64,000 bases of DNA from Microvirga lotononidis (lineage in GTDB: Bacteria; Pseudomonadota; Alphaproteobacteria; Rhizobiales; Beijerinckiaceae), in NCBI RefSeq assembly GCF_034627025.1, contig NZ_CP141050.1, forward strand, positions 124,001 through 188,000, given 5' to 3'. A model generated the notes under the pieces. The model was not told where the DNA came from. It did not search any database and saw only the letters and a program-made list of their open reading frames with translations. Each line of letters starts with the position of its first letter. Position 1 is the first letter of the stretch. The position numbers were made by a program, and so were the translations under genes. Positions 26,892-36,010 of the stretch are shown here, piece after piece.

Positions 26892-26946
26892 TTTGCCCCT
26901 ACGAGTCCGAAAACTTAAAGCGCCCTCTTCGGACGGGCGTTTTTTC
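26892..26946 (+). ncRNA. candidate small RNA 3' end with intrinsic terminator, copy 1
   Basis: TTTGCCCCTACGAGTCCGAA leads into the stem AAAGCGCCC / GGGCGTTTT followed by a T run. No plus-strand gene lies upstream for 870 bases. The same box and the same stem sequence occur at 36202-36261, which suggests a small RNA family. The 5' end cannot be placed. Confidence 0.5.
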
Positions 26947-27012
26947 TTTTCTGCATGAGTCTTCTACTTACATTCCATCCAGAGCCTTATGCGCAATTCG
27001 CGAACGATTGTC

Positions 27013-27405
27013 TTACGCGTCCGCGAGGATTGCCCTCACTACCCCAAGCTCCCAAGGCGGGTGCGGCAGCAGCGGGTCGAGTACCGCCCCGATCTGCTTC
27101 ATCCGAGCAATCTGTCGCTCAGCCTGCATATGGATTTGCCGACTGGCCTCCTGGAGCTTGGACGCCTCCGCTATAGCCACGTCAGCGCGCCTGAGCAGAA
27201 CATCTTCGTGAGGTTGAAAGGCCAAGACAAAGCTTCCATGTTGGCGCCCTTGATGCTCCGCAATCACCGCCAGAGCATCCAGCCGATCTGCGTCGTCAAG
27301 GAGCCTCTGGCGATCATCCTTGAGAGAGATCCACTTGGCGGTGGCGGTGGCGCGGGTGCCCTGGGCTTGTCGACGGTAATCAGCCGCCTTGTCATACCCG
27401 GGCAT
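27013..27405 (-). CDS. hypothetical helical protein
   Basis: 130 residues from the ATG at 27405, which has AAAGGC seven bases upstream; a longer form to 27432 is possible. The sequence is strongly helical with repeated charged heptads (YDKAADYRRQAQ, DDRQRLLDDADRLDALAVI, AEASKLQEASRQIHMQAERQ), so a coiled coil is likely. The YRRQA opening resembles several short Methylobacteriaceae hypotheticals, including the protein at 35516-35731. No function is known. It is divergent from the small plus-strand gene at 27530. Confidence 0.55.
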   Translation of the reverse strand: MPGYDKAADYRRQAQGTRATATAKWISLKDDRQRLLDDADRLDALAVIAEHQGRQHGSFVLAFQPHEDVLLRRADVAIAEASKLQEASRQIHMQAERQIARMKQIGAVLDPLLPHPPWELGVVRAILADA

Positions 27406-27529
27406 GGTCTTGGCCTTTGTTGGAATAGGCATACAATGTAGCAACGACGCTCTTTTAACAGTGTTCCATAAATGGGTCATCGGAAATTCGTGGCTCTTTC
27501 CCGGGCCAAGGCGCATGCTCCTCGCGACC

Positions 27530-27751
27530 ATGCCCGACCCACACTACGAATGCGAACAGCTCGCCTTGGCCAACCGTCACATTGCCGAGGGCGAGGAGCG
27601 GCTTGCCAAACAGCGTCATCTCGTCGAGCAAATGGCCGAGAAAGGGCAGGGCACCGCGGAAGCCAAGAGGATGCTGCGGGACTTCGAGGCGGTCCTGGAG
27701 CAGTTTTACATCCATCGACAATTGATCTTGGACGCCCTCGCCCGAGGCTGA
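27530..27751 (+). CDS. small helical hypothetical protein
   Basis: 73 residues starting MPDPHYECEQLALANRHIAE. The HIAEGEERLAKQRHLVEQM and EAKRMLRDFEAVLEQF helices form a probable coiled coil. Short proteins of this pattern are widespread in Methylobacterium and Bradyrhizobium relatives and remain uncharacterised. The start is chosen because upstream codons within the larger frame lie in the divergent promoter region. Confidence 0.65.
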   Translation: MPDPHYECEQLALANRHIAEGEERLAKQRHLVEQMAEKGQGTAEAKRMLRDFEAVLEQFYIHRQLILDALARG

Positions 27752-27980
27752 AACCCTTGCCAATCACCTATGCGGATCTCGTCGCCAAGGTGAGGCAGAT
27801 GCTCGACCGGGCTTAAGCCCGAACTCAAGGTCTTCATCCTTCAGGACGGAGGTCGTCCAGCAATGCAGGATTGGTCACAGGCTGATCGACCAGGGTCCGT
27901 GACAGACCTCAAGACTATCGGAAGTTCTCCAGCCTGAACTTTCCATCATCAACAGGGATGAACCTTTGCCCTTGGAACGA

Positions 27981-28400
27981 ATGGCTTTGATCGTTCTTTC
28001 CGCTGGCATGCCCGAGCCAACTTCTACCCCGCCCGCCCTGGTTCTTGTCGTTGAGGACGAGGCCCTTGTTCGCATGACACTGGTCGATGTTCTGGAGGAT
28101 GCCGGCTTCAAGGTTCTTGAAGCGGCCCATGCCGATGAAGCCTTGCAGCACTTGCAGGCTGTTCCGCGCATCAATGCGATCGTCACGGACGTGGAGATGC
28201 CAAGGGGCAGCCTCAATGGCTTCGAGCTGGCGCGGAAGGTGCGCCAGGAGCGGAAAGAAATCGGTGTCCTGATCGCATCCGGACGAGCTGCCCCGCAGCC
28301 GGGAGATCTGCCCGAGGGTGCCGTGTTCATCGGGAAGCCGGTGCATCCCGGATCCCTTGTTCACCTTCTCCACACGCTGCTCGGAGCGCAGTCCGGTTGA
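27981..28400 (+). CDS. receiver-only response regulator
   Basis: 139 residues from the ATG at 27981 (GGA five bases upstream); a later ATG at 28008 is an alternative. A single REC domain: acidic pocket VVEDEALVRM, phospho-acceptor Asp in IVTDVEMPRG, and Lys in FIGKPVHPG. It is a paralogue of the receiver at 13898-14308. A hybrid sensor kinase gene follows 217 bases downstream on the same strand, but is interrupted by a stop codon, so this regulator may have lost its kinase or be served by another. Confidence 0.88.
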   Translation: MALIVLSAGMPEPTSTPPALVLVVEDEALVRMTLVDVLEDAGFKVLEAAHADEALQHLQAVPRINAIVTDVEMPRGSLNGFELARKVRQERKEIGVLIASGRAAPQPGDLPEGAVFIGKPVHPGSLVHLLHTLLGAQSG

Positions 28401-28617
28401 GCGCGTGCGGCAGAACCAACTATCTGCTGTTGGCGCCTCATGTCAGGTCAAGAGCTGTCTCGACCCTCTTCCTGCTGAGGCCAGGGCCAAGATCATAGCG
28501 CCAACGAGGGCTTGCTCTGCGGCGGTCGCGTTCTAATGTACTCCACTGCAACGCCCTTGCACTATCTGCCGGGGCATTGTCCTGCCCAATTGCTCCACTC
28601 CCGTTTGCGGAACCCTG

Positions 28618-30750
28618 GTGTCGATATCCTCGATCCGACTGCATCGCCTGCTGCTGGTGGCCTCGTTGCTCGTTCCGGCCCTCGTGTTCATCGCCGCCGC
28701 GGCCTGGAACCGGTCAGAGGTGCTGCGCGAAAATGACGAGGCGATCTCCCGCACGGCTGCGATCCTGCACGAGCATGCCCACAAGGTGTTCGATACCGTC
28801 GATCTGCTGATCGGGCGGGTCGAGGACCGCACGGACAAAATGTCGTAGGAGGAGATCGCAGCCCCGGAGACCAGCGCCTTCCTCCAGCGGCTCAAGGCTC
28901 CCCTGGAGCAGGCGGTCTCGATCTGGATCACGGATGCCACCGGACATGTGCGGGCTGGAAGCCAGCCCTGGGACACCAATGTCACCATCGGTGAGCGCGA
29001 GTGGTTCCTGGCACAGCGCGGGCAGGATGCCGGCACCTACATCAGCGCTCCCTTCCAGGGCAAGGCCACCCGTGCAGCCTCCTTTGCGGTCAGCCGCCGA
29101 CGCTCAACTCCGGAAGGGCACTTCGACGGCATCATCCATGTGGCGCTCAGTCCCGAGTACTTCAGGCGCTTCTTCCTCGAGGCAGCGCCGCCCGGACCGA
29201 GCGTTGCCGGCCTAATCCGAGACGATGGTGTCATCCTGGCCCGATCCCCTGCGCCGGCCCCCTACAGCCGTCTGGGATCCGACAACATCCTCATGCGCAG
29301 CATCGCAGACGAGCCGGATGGGGGCGTCCTCTTCGGCGTTTCCTCGACTGACCAGCGCGAGCGCTACTATGCCTACCGGCACGTGGGCTCCTACCCGGTC
29401 TATGTCGCGTTCGGTATCGATGCTGATGTCGCTTTAGGACGATGGTACCGCAACCTTGAACTTTACGGGGCCGTAGCTCTCTTGTCCGCCTTGACGCTGT
29501 TTCTGGTCTCTTGGCTCGCCCTGCGGCGGGCTGAGGCCGAGCAGAAGGCGCTGGTGCAGCTACAGCATGAAAGCGAGCAGCGCCTTGCGGCCGAGCAGCG
29601 CCTTCTCCAGGCGCAGAAGATGGAGAGCATCGGTCAGCTCACCGGCGGTATCGCCCACGACTTCAACAACCTGCTGGCGGTGATCGTTGGTAACCTCGAA
29701 CTGCTGCGCAAGCGCATCAAGGATGATGATCGTGCCAGGCGGCTGCTGGAAGGCGCGTTCCAGGGTGCCCAGCGCGGGGCAGCCCTGACTCAGCGGCTTC
29801 TCGCCTTCTCGCGTCGTCAGGACCTCACGCCACAAGCCGTTGATGTACCGGAGCTCGTGTCCAGCATGATGGACCTGTTGGCCCGGGCCCTTGGCCCGAG
29901 CATCCAGATCGTCACCCGGTGTCCCGTGGACTTGCCGCCGGTCCGGGTCGATCCGAACCAGCTCGAGATGGCGCTGCTGAACCTGGCGGTGAACGCCCGT
30001 GACGCCATGCCGACCAGCGGCACGATCACCATCTCGGCGCATCAGGAAGATATGGCTGAGGGCAACGGGCATGGTCTGAGCCCGGGCGCATACGTCTGCG
30101 TGTCCGTGAGCGATACCGGCATGGGCATGGATGACGCCACTCTGGCCCGTGCTGTCGAGCCCTTCTTCACGACCAAGGGAGTCGGCAAGGGCACAGGTCT
30201 GGGTCTGTCGATGATCCACGGCTTGGCGGTTCAGTCGGGCGGCACCTTGAAGCTGAGGAGCGAGTTAGGGAAGGGCACAACTGCCGAGATCTGGCTGCCC
30301 CAAGGCCAAGCCGTGGTGGTGGCGCCGGTCAGCAACAAGACAGACCGTCCCGAGCATCGCAGGTGCACTGTCCTGCTGGTGGAGGATGATCCCCTGGTGA
30401 TGACCGGGACCGCCGCCATGCTGGAGGATCTCGACCACAGGGTGGTGGAGGCCTCGTCGGGCGAGCAGGCTCTTCGCATCCTGCGGGAGGATGCATCGAT
30501 TGACTTGGTGGTCACCGACCATGCGATGCCAGGCATGACGGGACTAGAATTGGCCGAGAGGATTCGTACGGAATGGCCGGCCCTGCCGATCCTGCTCGCC
30601 AGCGGCCATGCCGAGTTGCCCGAGCGGCGCGGACTTGCCGTTCCACGGCTGACGAAGCCATTCCGGCAGGATGAGCTGGAGCATGCCATCGCAACAGTCG
30701 TCACGCCCGCCTGTGAGCCCATCAACGTGGTGCCTTTGCGCAGGTCTTGA
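28618..30750 (+). pseudogene. hybrid sensor histidine kinase interrupted by an in-frame amber codon
   Basis: One frame runs from a GTG (28618, GCGGAA upstream) to 30750 except for TAG at 28846-28848, after 76 codons. Upstream residues give a first membrane helix (LLLVASLLVPALVFIAAAA) and the start of a periplasmic sensor. The rest continues in the same frame: Cache-like domain, second helix (AVALLSALTLFLVSWLAL), HisKA with GGIAHDFNNLL, HATPase with NLAVNARDAMP, DTGMGMD and GKGTGLGLSM, and a C-terminal REC domain with TDHAMPGMTG and LTKPF. An intact gene would encode about 710 residues. The stop reads MSTAGGAGG, so a TGG-to-TAG change at a Trp is a simple explanation. Reinitiation at an internal start could give a soluble kinase lacking the sensor. 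Confidence 0.85.
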
Positions 30751-30961
30751 GCTGCCACATCTGGGGTAAGTCGAGGATACCGCAATTCCGTGGCCGGCCA
30801 TTGTTGGCTGGGCCGGACGATTCAGCAGGAAACCATTGCAGGATGTCCGGCAAGACATCTCCTGGGGAATCCGAACGTCATTACCGATGGCATGAACAAG
30901 TTTTAATATAGTTACGTTCTCAGGCCGTCCCTGATCAGAGACGGCATTCTTCCATCGTCTC

Positions 30962-32917
30962 ATGGATCCAAACAGCCGTGTGGCACAGACACGACGGCTG
31001 CACGCGCTCCTTGCTATCGGGGCAAGGGACTGTGTACTCCAGGGTATGGAGCCATCTTTGAACCGAGCCCGCACCACGATCCTGGCCGACATCGACCGAA
31101 CGGATTCGCCCCCCGGCACGGGCGAGATGGCCGGGCGCATCCGGACCCATGACTGGGCGGCAACGCCGCTCGGGCCGCTGGAGACGTGGCCGCAGAGCCT
31201 GAGGAGCGCCGTCGACCTGATCCTCCCGAACGGCCTCCCCATGATCGTCCTCTGGGGACCGGAGCTCATCCAGATCTACAACGAGGGCTATGCCCGGATC
31301 ATGGGCCTCAAGCATCCGGCCGGGCTGGGCCAGCCCACCCGCGACTGCTGGCCCGAGGTGTGGCATATCAACGAGCCGATCTACGAGCGCGTCCGGGCTG
31401 GCGAGACCGTCACCTTCGACGATGCCCTCTATCCGCTGAGCCGCAGCGGTGTTCTGGAGGATGTCTGGTTCACCTTGTCCTACAGCCCGCTGCGGGATGA
31501 CAGCGGCGTCATCGCCGGCGTGCTCGTCACCCTGTTCGAGACCACGGCCCGGCATGTGGCCCAGCGCCAGCGCGATGAGGCGGCAGGAGCGCTGCAAATG
31601 AGCGAGGAGCGGCTGCGGCGGGTGCTGGAGACCGATGCCGTGGGCGTGCTGTTGTTCAACCACGAGGGAACGCTTATCGACGCCAACGAGGTCTTTTTGA
31701 GAAAGACCGGCTGGGCGCGCGAGGACATCGAGAGCGGCCATCTCGACTGGCGCCGCATGACCCCGGCCGAGTGGGTCGCCGTCAGCGAGGCGCAAATGGA
31801 CGTGCTGCGGCAGACGGGCCATCTCGGCCCGTACGAGAAGGAATACCTGTACAAGGATGGTCGCCGCTCCTGGATGCTCTTTGCCGGGCGGGATCTGGGC
31901 GACGGCACCATCGTCGAGTTCGCCGTCGACATCAGCGCCCGCAAGGAAGCCGAGCAGGCCGAGCAGCGGCTTGCCGCGATCATCGAGTCGTCGGACGACG
32001 CCATCATCAGCAAGGACCTCGACGGCGTGATCACGAGCTGGAACCGGGGCGCGGAACGGCTGTTCGGCTATCAGGCCGAAGAGGTGATCGGCAGGCCGAT
32101 CACGATCCTAATCCCCGAGGACCGGCAGGACGAGGAGCCGAAGATCCTTGAGCGCCTGCGCCGAGGGGAGCACGTCGATCACTTCGAGACGGTTCGCCAG
32201 CGCAAGGATGGCAGTCCGGTCGAGATCTCGCTGACGATCTCCCCCATCCGGAACCAGCAGGGCCGGATCATTGGTGCCTCGAAGATTGCTCGCGACATCG
32301 CTGAGCGCAAGCGGCTGGAGGAGCAACTCCTGCTGGTCAACCGCGAGCTCCATCACCGGGTCAAGAACACGCTGGCGACGGTTCAGGCGGTGGTCGCCTC
32401 GACGGCGCGGCGCGCTCAGACCATTGCCGAGTTCCAGCAGGCCGTGACGGAGCGGATCACCTCGCTGGCGAAAACCCACACGCTGCTGATCGAGAAGGAG
32501 CATGGCGGGGCCTCGATCCAGGACATCCTGAACGCGGAGCTGGCGCCATACGACGACGGCACCGGCGGGCGGGTCAGGCTCACAGGGCCCGACGTCCGGC
32601 TGCCCACCGAGATGGCGGTGGCATTCGGGATGGCCGTACATGAGCTGACCACCAATGCGGCCAAGTACGGCGGGTTGTCCCTGCCCAGCGGCCGCATTGA
32701 GGTGACCTGGAGCCTTGAGGCGCAGGCTGGCAGACGCAGGCTCAATTTGGCTTGGCAGGAGCAGGGCGGACCTACTGTCGAAGAACCAAAGCGGCAAGGC
32801 TTTGGCTCGGTGCTGTTGCACCGCGCCCTCGGGCGTCAGTTGGGGGGTGAGGTCGAGACGACCTTTGCTCCGGATGGTCTTCAAGTCCGGATCAGCGCAG
32901 GGCTTCCAGCGCTGTAA
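30962..32917 (+). CDS. PAS-domain sensor histidine kinase, HWE family
   Basis: 651 residues; the true start could also be the ATG at 31046. Three PAS-like modules are visible (about 55-200, 215-330 and 340-460; the first in the THDWAATPLGPLETWP context typical of this family). The phosphorylation box is ELHHRVKNTLATVQAVV (about 470) and the ATPase region has HELTTNAAKYG and WQEQGGP, the marks of HWE kinases, which replace the usual H-box and keep the W-x-E motif. It is soluble, so it senses a cytoplasmic signal such as light or redox through PAS. Its partner could be the receiver at 34927, now separated by an inserted IS481. Confidence 0.92.
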   Translation: MDPNSRVAQTRRLHALLAIGARDCVLQGMEPSLNRARTTILADIDRTDSPPGTGEMAGRIRTHDWAATPLGPLETWPQSLRSAVDLILPNGLPMIVLWGPELIQIYNEGYARIMGLKHPAGLGQPTRDCWPEVWHINEPIYERVRAGETVTFDDALYPLSRSGVLEDVWFTLSYSPLRDDSGVIAGVLVTLFETTARHVAQRQRDEAAGALQMSEERLRRVLETDAVGVLLFNHEGTLIDANEVFLRKTGWAREDIESGHLDWRRMTPAEWVAVSEAQMDVLRQTGHLGPYEKEYLYKDGRRSWMLFAGRDLGDGTIVEFAVDISARKEAEQAEQRLAAIIESSDDAIISKDLDGVITSWNRGAERLFGYQAEEVIGRPITILIPEDRQDEEPKILERLRRGEHVDHFETVRQRKDGSPVEISLTISPIRNQQGRIIGASKIARDIAERKRLEEQLLLVNRELHHRVKNTLATVQAVVASTARRAQTIAEFQQAVTERITSLAKTHTLLIEKEHGGASIQDILNAELAPYDDGTGGRVRLTGPDVRLPTEMAVAFGMAVHELTTNAAKYGGLSLPSGRIEVTWSLEAQAGRRRLNLAWQEQGGPTVEEPKRQGFGSVLLHRALGRQLGGEVETTFAPDGLQVRISAGLPAL

Positions 32918-32969
32918 TCCAAGTCGGAGCAGGGCGGCTCAATAAAACAGTCTCAGGAGCTGGCCCGAT

Positions 32970-33035
32970 GGGAACGTCAGGATCTGGCACCTCTCGGAAG
33001 TTGATCCAAGGTCTGCTCTCGCCAGGAACATCGGG
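32970..33035 (+). repeat. repeat A, left half (split by IS481)
   Basis: GGAACGTCAGGATCTGGCAC, then CTCTCGGAAGTTGATCCAAGG and AGGAACATCGGG up to the insertion point. The sequence resumes after the element at 34160. It matches the uninterrupted copy at 7314-7410. Confidence 0.75.
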
Positions 33036-34159
33036 TGTGAGGTCCGACGACATCGTTTCAATTTTCTGATCGTCAGATGAGCCTCTGAGATGCGATGCTG
33101 ACCCTGTTGCTGCTGTGGGCCTGTGGGCAGCGCAGGAGCGCTGTCCATCAGATCCACAGCCGAAGGGCGGGGAACAGCCATGGATCTGACGAAGGCGCGT
33201 CTTGCCTGGGTCGAGCTCTACGCCAAGACCGGGGATGCTGGGCTTGTGTGCCGCCGCTGCGGCATCTCCCGGCCCACCCTGCGCAAGTGGTGGCGCCGCT
33301 ATCAGGCGGATGGCGAGGCCGGCTTGGTGGAGCACAGCCGCCGTCCGCACCGTCTGGCCGCCCAGAAGGTCTTCGCCGATCAGGAGACGCTCATCCTGGC
33401 TCTGCGCCGGGAGCGGCGTCTCGGGGTCAAGCAACTGCGCAACGAGCTAATCCGGCAGCACGATCTGACGCTGTCGCTCGACACCATCCATCGGACCCTC
33501 ATCCGCCATGGCGTGCAGGTGCTGAAGCGGCCGCGCCGGTGGCGCAAGGGAACACGCCGCTACAGCCGCCCGATTCCCGGGGATCGCGTTCAGATGGATG
33601 TCTGCAAGATCAGGCCTGGCGTCTATCAGTACACCGCGATCCACGATTGCAGCCGCTACAAGCTGCTCGCCGTCTACGGCCGCGCCACGGGCGCCAACAC
33701 CCTCGACTTTCTGGAGCGGCTGATTGAGGAGATGCCGTTCCCGATCCAGCGCCTCCAAACCGATCGCGGGCGCGAGTTCTTCGCCGAAGCGGTTCAGCAG
33801 CGGTTGATGGATTGGGCGATCAAGTTTCGGCCGATCCCGCCCCGGTCGCCCCATCTGAACGGCAAGGTCGAGCGGACCCACCGCGCGGATCGGGAGGAAT
33901 TCTGGGACACGGTTGATCCGAAGGATCCGGAGATTGAGGCGAAGTTGTCTGAGTGGCAGCACCACTGGAATTGGCATCGGCCGCACACCGCTCTGGGCGG
34001 GCAGTCTCCGATCGACCGTGTCTGTGAACTCCTCGACAAGACGCCGCTCGGCGAAGCTGTCGAGGCGGCCTACGACGGCAGCCGCGAGCGCATCAGGATT
34101 GCCGATTACCGGCTAGATACCGCCCTGGCTCAGCTGAAATGATGTCCCCAGACCCTACA
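33036..34159 (+). mobile_element. IS481-family insertion sequence, complete, with 7-bp target duplication
   Basis: The 1124-bp element starts TGTGAGGTCCGACGACATCG and ends with the imperfect inverted complement of TGTAGGGTCTGGGGACATCA (19 of the first 25 bases match), with the TGT...ACA ends typical of IS481. CATCGGG directly flanks both sides (33029-33035 and 34160-34166), so the target duplication is 7 bp. Both flanks belong to dispersed repeat A, and the empty site can be read at 7370-7380. The single transposase gene appears intact, so the element may be recent and active. Confidence 0.9.
33180..34142 (+). CDS. IS481-family transposase
   Basis: 320 residues starting MDLTKARLAWVELYAKTGD, with GGGGAA upstream. 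An N-terminal helix-turn-helix (CRRCGISRPTLRKWWRRYQ) is followed by an rve integrase core: first Asp in VQMDVCKI, second in QTDRGREFF and the Glu in GKVERTHRADREEFW. It mediates movement of the element at 33036-34159 and shows no frameshift. Confidence 0.93.
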   Translation: MDLTKARLAWVELYAKTGDAGLVCRRCGISRPTLRKWWRRYQADGEAGLVEHSRRPHRLAAQKVFADQETLILALRRERRLGVKQLRNELIRQHDLTLSLDTIHRTLIRHGVQVLKRPRRWRKGTRRYSRPIPGDRVQMDVCKIRPGVYQYTAIHDCSRYKLLAVYGRATGANTLDFLERLIEEMPFPIQRLQTDRGREFFAEAVQQRLMDWAIKFRPIPPRSPHLNGKVERTHRADREEFWDTVDPKDPEIEAKLSEWQHHWNWHRPHTALGGQSPIDRVCELLDKTPLGEAVEAAYDGSRERIRIADYRLDTALAQLK

Positions 34160-34200
34160 CATCGGGCGTTCCTGGAGGTCGAGAGATCGGCAGAGGATGA
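34160..34200 (+). repeat. repeat A, right half (split by IS481)
   Basis: CATCGGGCGTTCCTGGAGG followed by TCGAGAGATCGGCAGAGGAT continues the repeat copy begun at 32970. The matching uninterrupted text is at 7370-7410. Confidence 0.75.
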
Positions 34201-34383
34201 CACATTCCGGAATATTCGCCTGCTCCATTCCCTATGGCGCATTGCGAAACTCGCAGCCGCTTTGCGCGCCTATCCATACAGACTCTCCCTCGGATCACGC
34301 CGCGTAGCACCAACACTCCCAAAGCTTGAGAATGCTGATACACTAGGGCTGCTTGGCTTGGGGGCTCCACGAGGGAGAACGCC

Positions 34384-34767
34384 ATGGCAAACGACCACGG
34401 AAGTCTCGAGCCATCAACCTGGGATCCTGCACTGGACGCTGTGATCGCCGCTCCGGACCACCACAAGGTCTTGTTCGAGAACGACCGTGTCCGTGTTCTT
34501 GAGGTCACCCTCGAACCGAACGACGAGGAACCCGTCCATCACCATCGCTGGCCCTCCGTGTTCGTGTTCGACGCGATAAAGCCGCCTGTACACGATTTCG
34601 CGCCGGACGGCACGCAACTGCCGCCGAACCGTGATGTGATCCAGGCCATTCAGTCCTGGGACGGTCAGGGGTGCCTTGTCGTCCACATGGCCCCACAGCC
34701 GGCGGGTCGTGTGCTCAACGGCTCCGACCAGACCCTCCACGGCATCCGCATCGAGATGAAGGTCTGA
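34384..34767 (+). CDS. small cupin-like protein
   Basis: 127 residues with GAGGGAG ten bases before the ATG. The core has two metal-ligand stretches: NDEEPVHHHRWPSVFVFD and a distal LHGIRIEMKV strand, with beta-rich spacing typical of a single cupin barrel. It has no signal peptide, so it is cytoplasmic. Homologous proteins are annotated only as cupin-domain or hypothetical. It lies between the IS481 insertion and a receiver gene, with no operon partner evident. Confidence 0.7.
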   Translation: MANDHGSLEPSTWDPALDAVIAAPDHHKVLFENDRVRVLEVTLEPNDEEPVHHHRWPSVFVFDAIKPPVHDFAPDGTQLPPNRDVIQAIQSWDGQGCLVVHMAPQPAGRVLNGSDQTLHGIRIEMKV

Positions 34768-34926
34768 AGACCTACTCCCTCGGCTATCCTGAGGGCACGG
34801 CAAGCGCCAGCCGTTCAACACTGGGGATTATGCGAATTTCGCTGCCCGCTTTTGCGATGCATGCGCGCGAGGTTGCTGCTGATCGATAAACCGCGCAGTC
34901 TGAGTGGGAGAAACGGAGCAGAGCCT

Positions 34927-35307
34927 ATGGACACGCCTTTGCAGAACTTGGCCGGCTGCCGCGTTCTCCTCGTCGAAGATGAGTATCTCATCGCCGACGA
35001 GCTTGGGAAGCACCTGAGCGCCCACGGAGCCATCCTGCTCGGAGCCGTGCCGACCCTCGAGAAGGCACTCGCGCTGGTGGAGGCTTCAGAGCGGATCGAC
35101 GGCGCCGTGATCGACATCAATCTGCGCGGCCAAGCGGCTTACCCCGTGGCCGACGCCCTGGAGGGGCGCGGTGTGCCGTTCGTGTTCGCGACGGGCTATT
35201 CTGCCGCCATGCTCCCAGACCGCTACCGGCACGTGCCGCGGTGGGAAAAGCCCTATCAATTCGAAGCGCTCGTGCAGTCCCTTCCGGCTCTCATCCATCG
35301 ATCCTGA
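34927..35307 (+). CDS. receiver-only response regulator
   Basis: 126 residues from the ATG at 34927; upstream codons of the longer frame lack support. A single REC domain with LLVEDEYLIADEL, phospho-acceptor Asp in AVIDINLRG, the Thr in FATGYSA, and Lys in WEKPYQFE. This sequence type (VEDEYLIA...DINLRG) is typical of receiver proteins that work with HWE/HisKA_2 kinases, such as the one at 30962. The two genes were probably closer before the IS481 insertion. Confidence 0.9.
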   Translation: MDTPLQNLAGCRVLLVEDEYLIADELGKHLSAHGAILLGAVPTLEKALALVEASERIDGAVIDINLRGQAAYPVADALEGRGVPFVFATGYSAAMLPDRYRHVPRWEKPYQFEALVQSLPALIHRS

Positions 35308-35515
35308 GCCGCTTGCCGAAATGCACCTTTGCGACATCGCTGGGCACGAAAACGCCCCAGCCAGAGGGTGTCCTATACCTCTGGCCAGGGCATCTGTGGC
35401 TGGTAGGGACCTCGCCACAGTCCGGAGGCTAAACGGTTCCGGCTGCTCGACAACGGAGCAAACGGGTCAAGCAGATATTCCTAAAGGCTTAGCTCGGAAA
35501 CAGCATGGGCCCGTT

Positions 35516-35731
35516 CTATGACTGGCTGCTTGAGGGGCCTTGAGCCTTGTTCGGCTTTTTCGCCGTGTCGAGTTCGGGATGGTTGCGGACCAGCTTCTCC
35601 CGATCCACGGCCAGGTTGTCCCAGGTTCGAGCCATCTCCAGAAGCTGAGTGCGCTGCTCGCCCTCAGGCACCTGCTTGGCAAGCACCCGGCATTCGTCAG
35701 CGTGCTTTCTGTACTCTGCTGCGGTTTTCAT
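35516..35731 (-). CDS. small hypothetical protein
   Basis: 71 residues, MKTAAEYRKHADECRVLAKQ, then an acidic helical middle and a Lys/Gln/Ser-rich tail. The AEYRKHADECR opening is widespread in short Hyphomicrobiales proteins that occur in many paralogues. It is predicted to be a helical cytoplasmic protein of unknown role. Confidence 0.7.
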   Translation of the reverse strand: MKTAAEYRKHADECRVLAKQVPEGEQRTQLLEMARTWDNLAVDREKLVRNHPELDTAKKPNKAQGPSSSQS

Positions 35732-35836
35732 GTCTCAACCCGTCTTATGAAGCGGAGCCTTTTATGACGCGCGCGGGCGGGACGACAACAGCCTCTTAGT
35801 CTGAATTCAGCATTCCTTACTGCGCGTTATGCGAGA

Positions 35837-36010
35837 TTAAGCCGCCTGCTTGGTTTGGATTTGGCGGCGAGCTTTCAACTGGAAGAGCATGGCTTGAACA
35901 TGAGCCTTGACCCGTGCGGCCTGCGCCTCCGCAATCAAGGTTTCGGCGACAACCAGGCGATCAGATGGCCTTCGGTCAGTCATCCGGTTTGCCCGCCACC
36001 TGCTGGTCAT
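35837..36010 (-). CDS. small basic hypothetical protein
   Basis: 57 residues from the ATG at 36010, with AAGGAAA upstream; an internal ATG at 35983 is possible. The product is basic and helical (RRPSDRLVVAETLIAEAQAA, then ARVKAHVQAMLFQLKARR). No family is recognised. It may be a short DNA- or RNA-contacting protein, but this is a guess. Confidence 0.45.
   Translation of the reverse strand: MTSRWRANRMTDRRPSDRLVVAETLIAEAQAARVKAHVQAMLFQLKARRQIQTKQAA

Larger units (their letters stand above)
26045..27012. other. long intergenic region with repeat, paired hairpins and candidate sRNA
   Basis: About 970 bases without a convincing gene. It holds repeat B copy 2 (26120-26163), an A+T-rich stretch, two adjacent hairpins (26679-26744) and an orphan plus-strand terminator (26917-26946) that ends a candidate small RNA. 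An ORF on the minus strand across the hairpins was rejected. Confidence 0.6.

Noticed and set aside
35360..35385. Hairpin GCCAGAGG/CCTCTGGC after the receiver gene as a terminator
   Set aside because: The stem is only 8 bp and is not followed by a T run, so it was not called.
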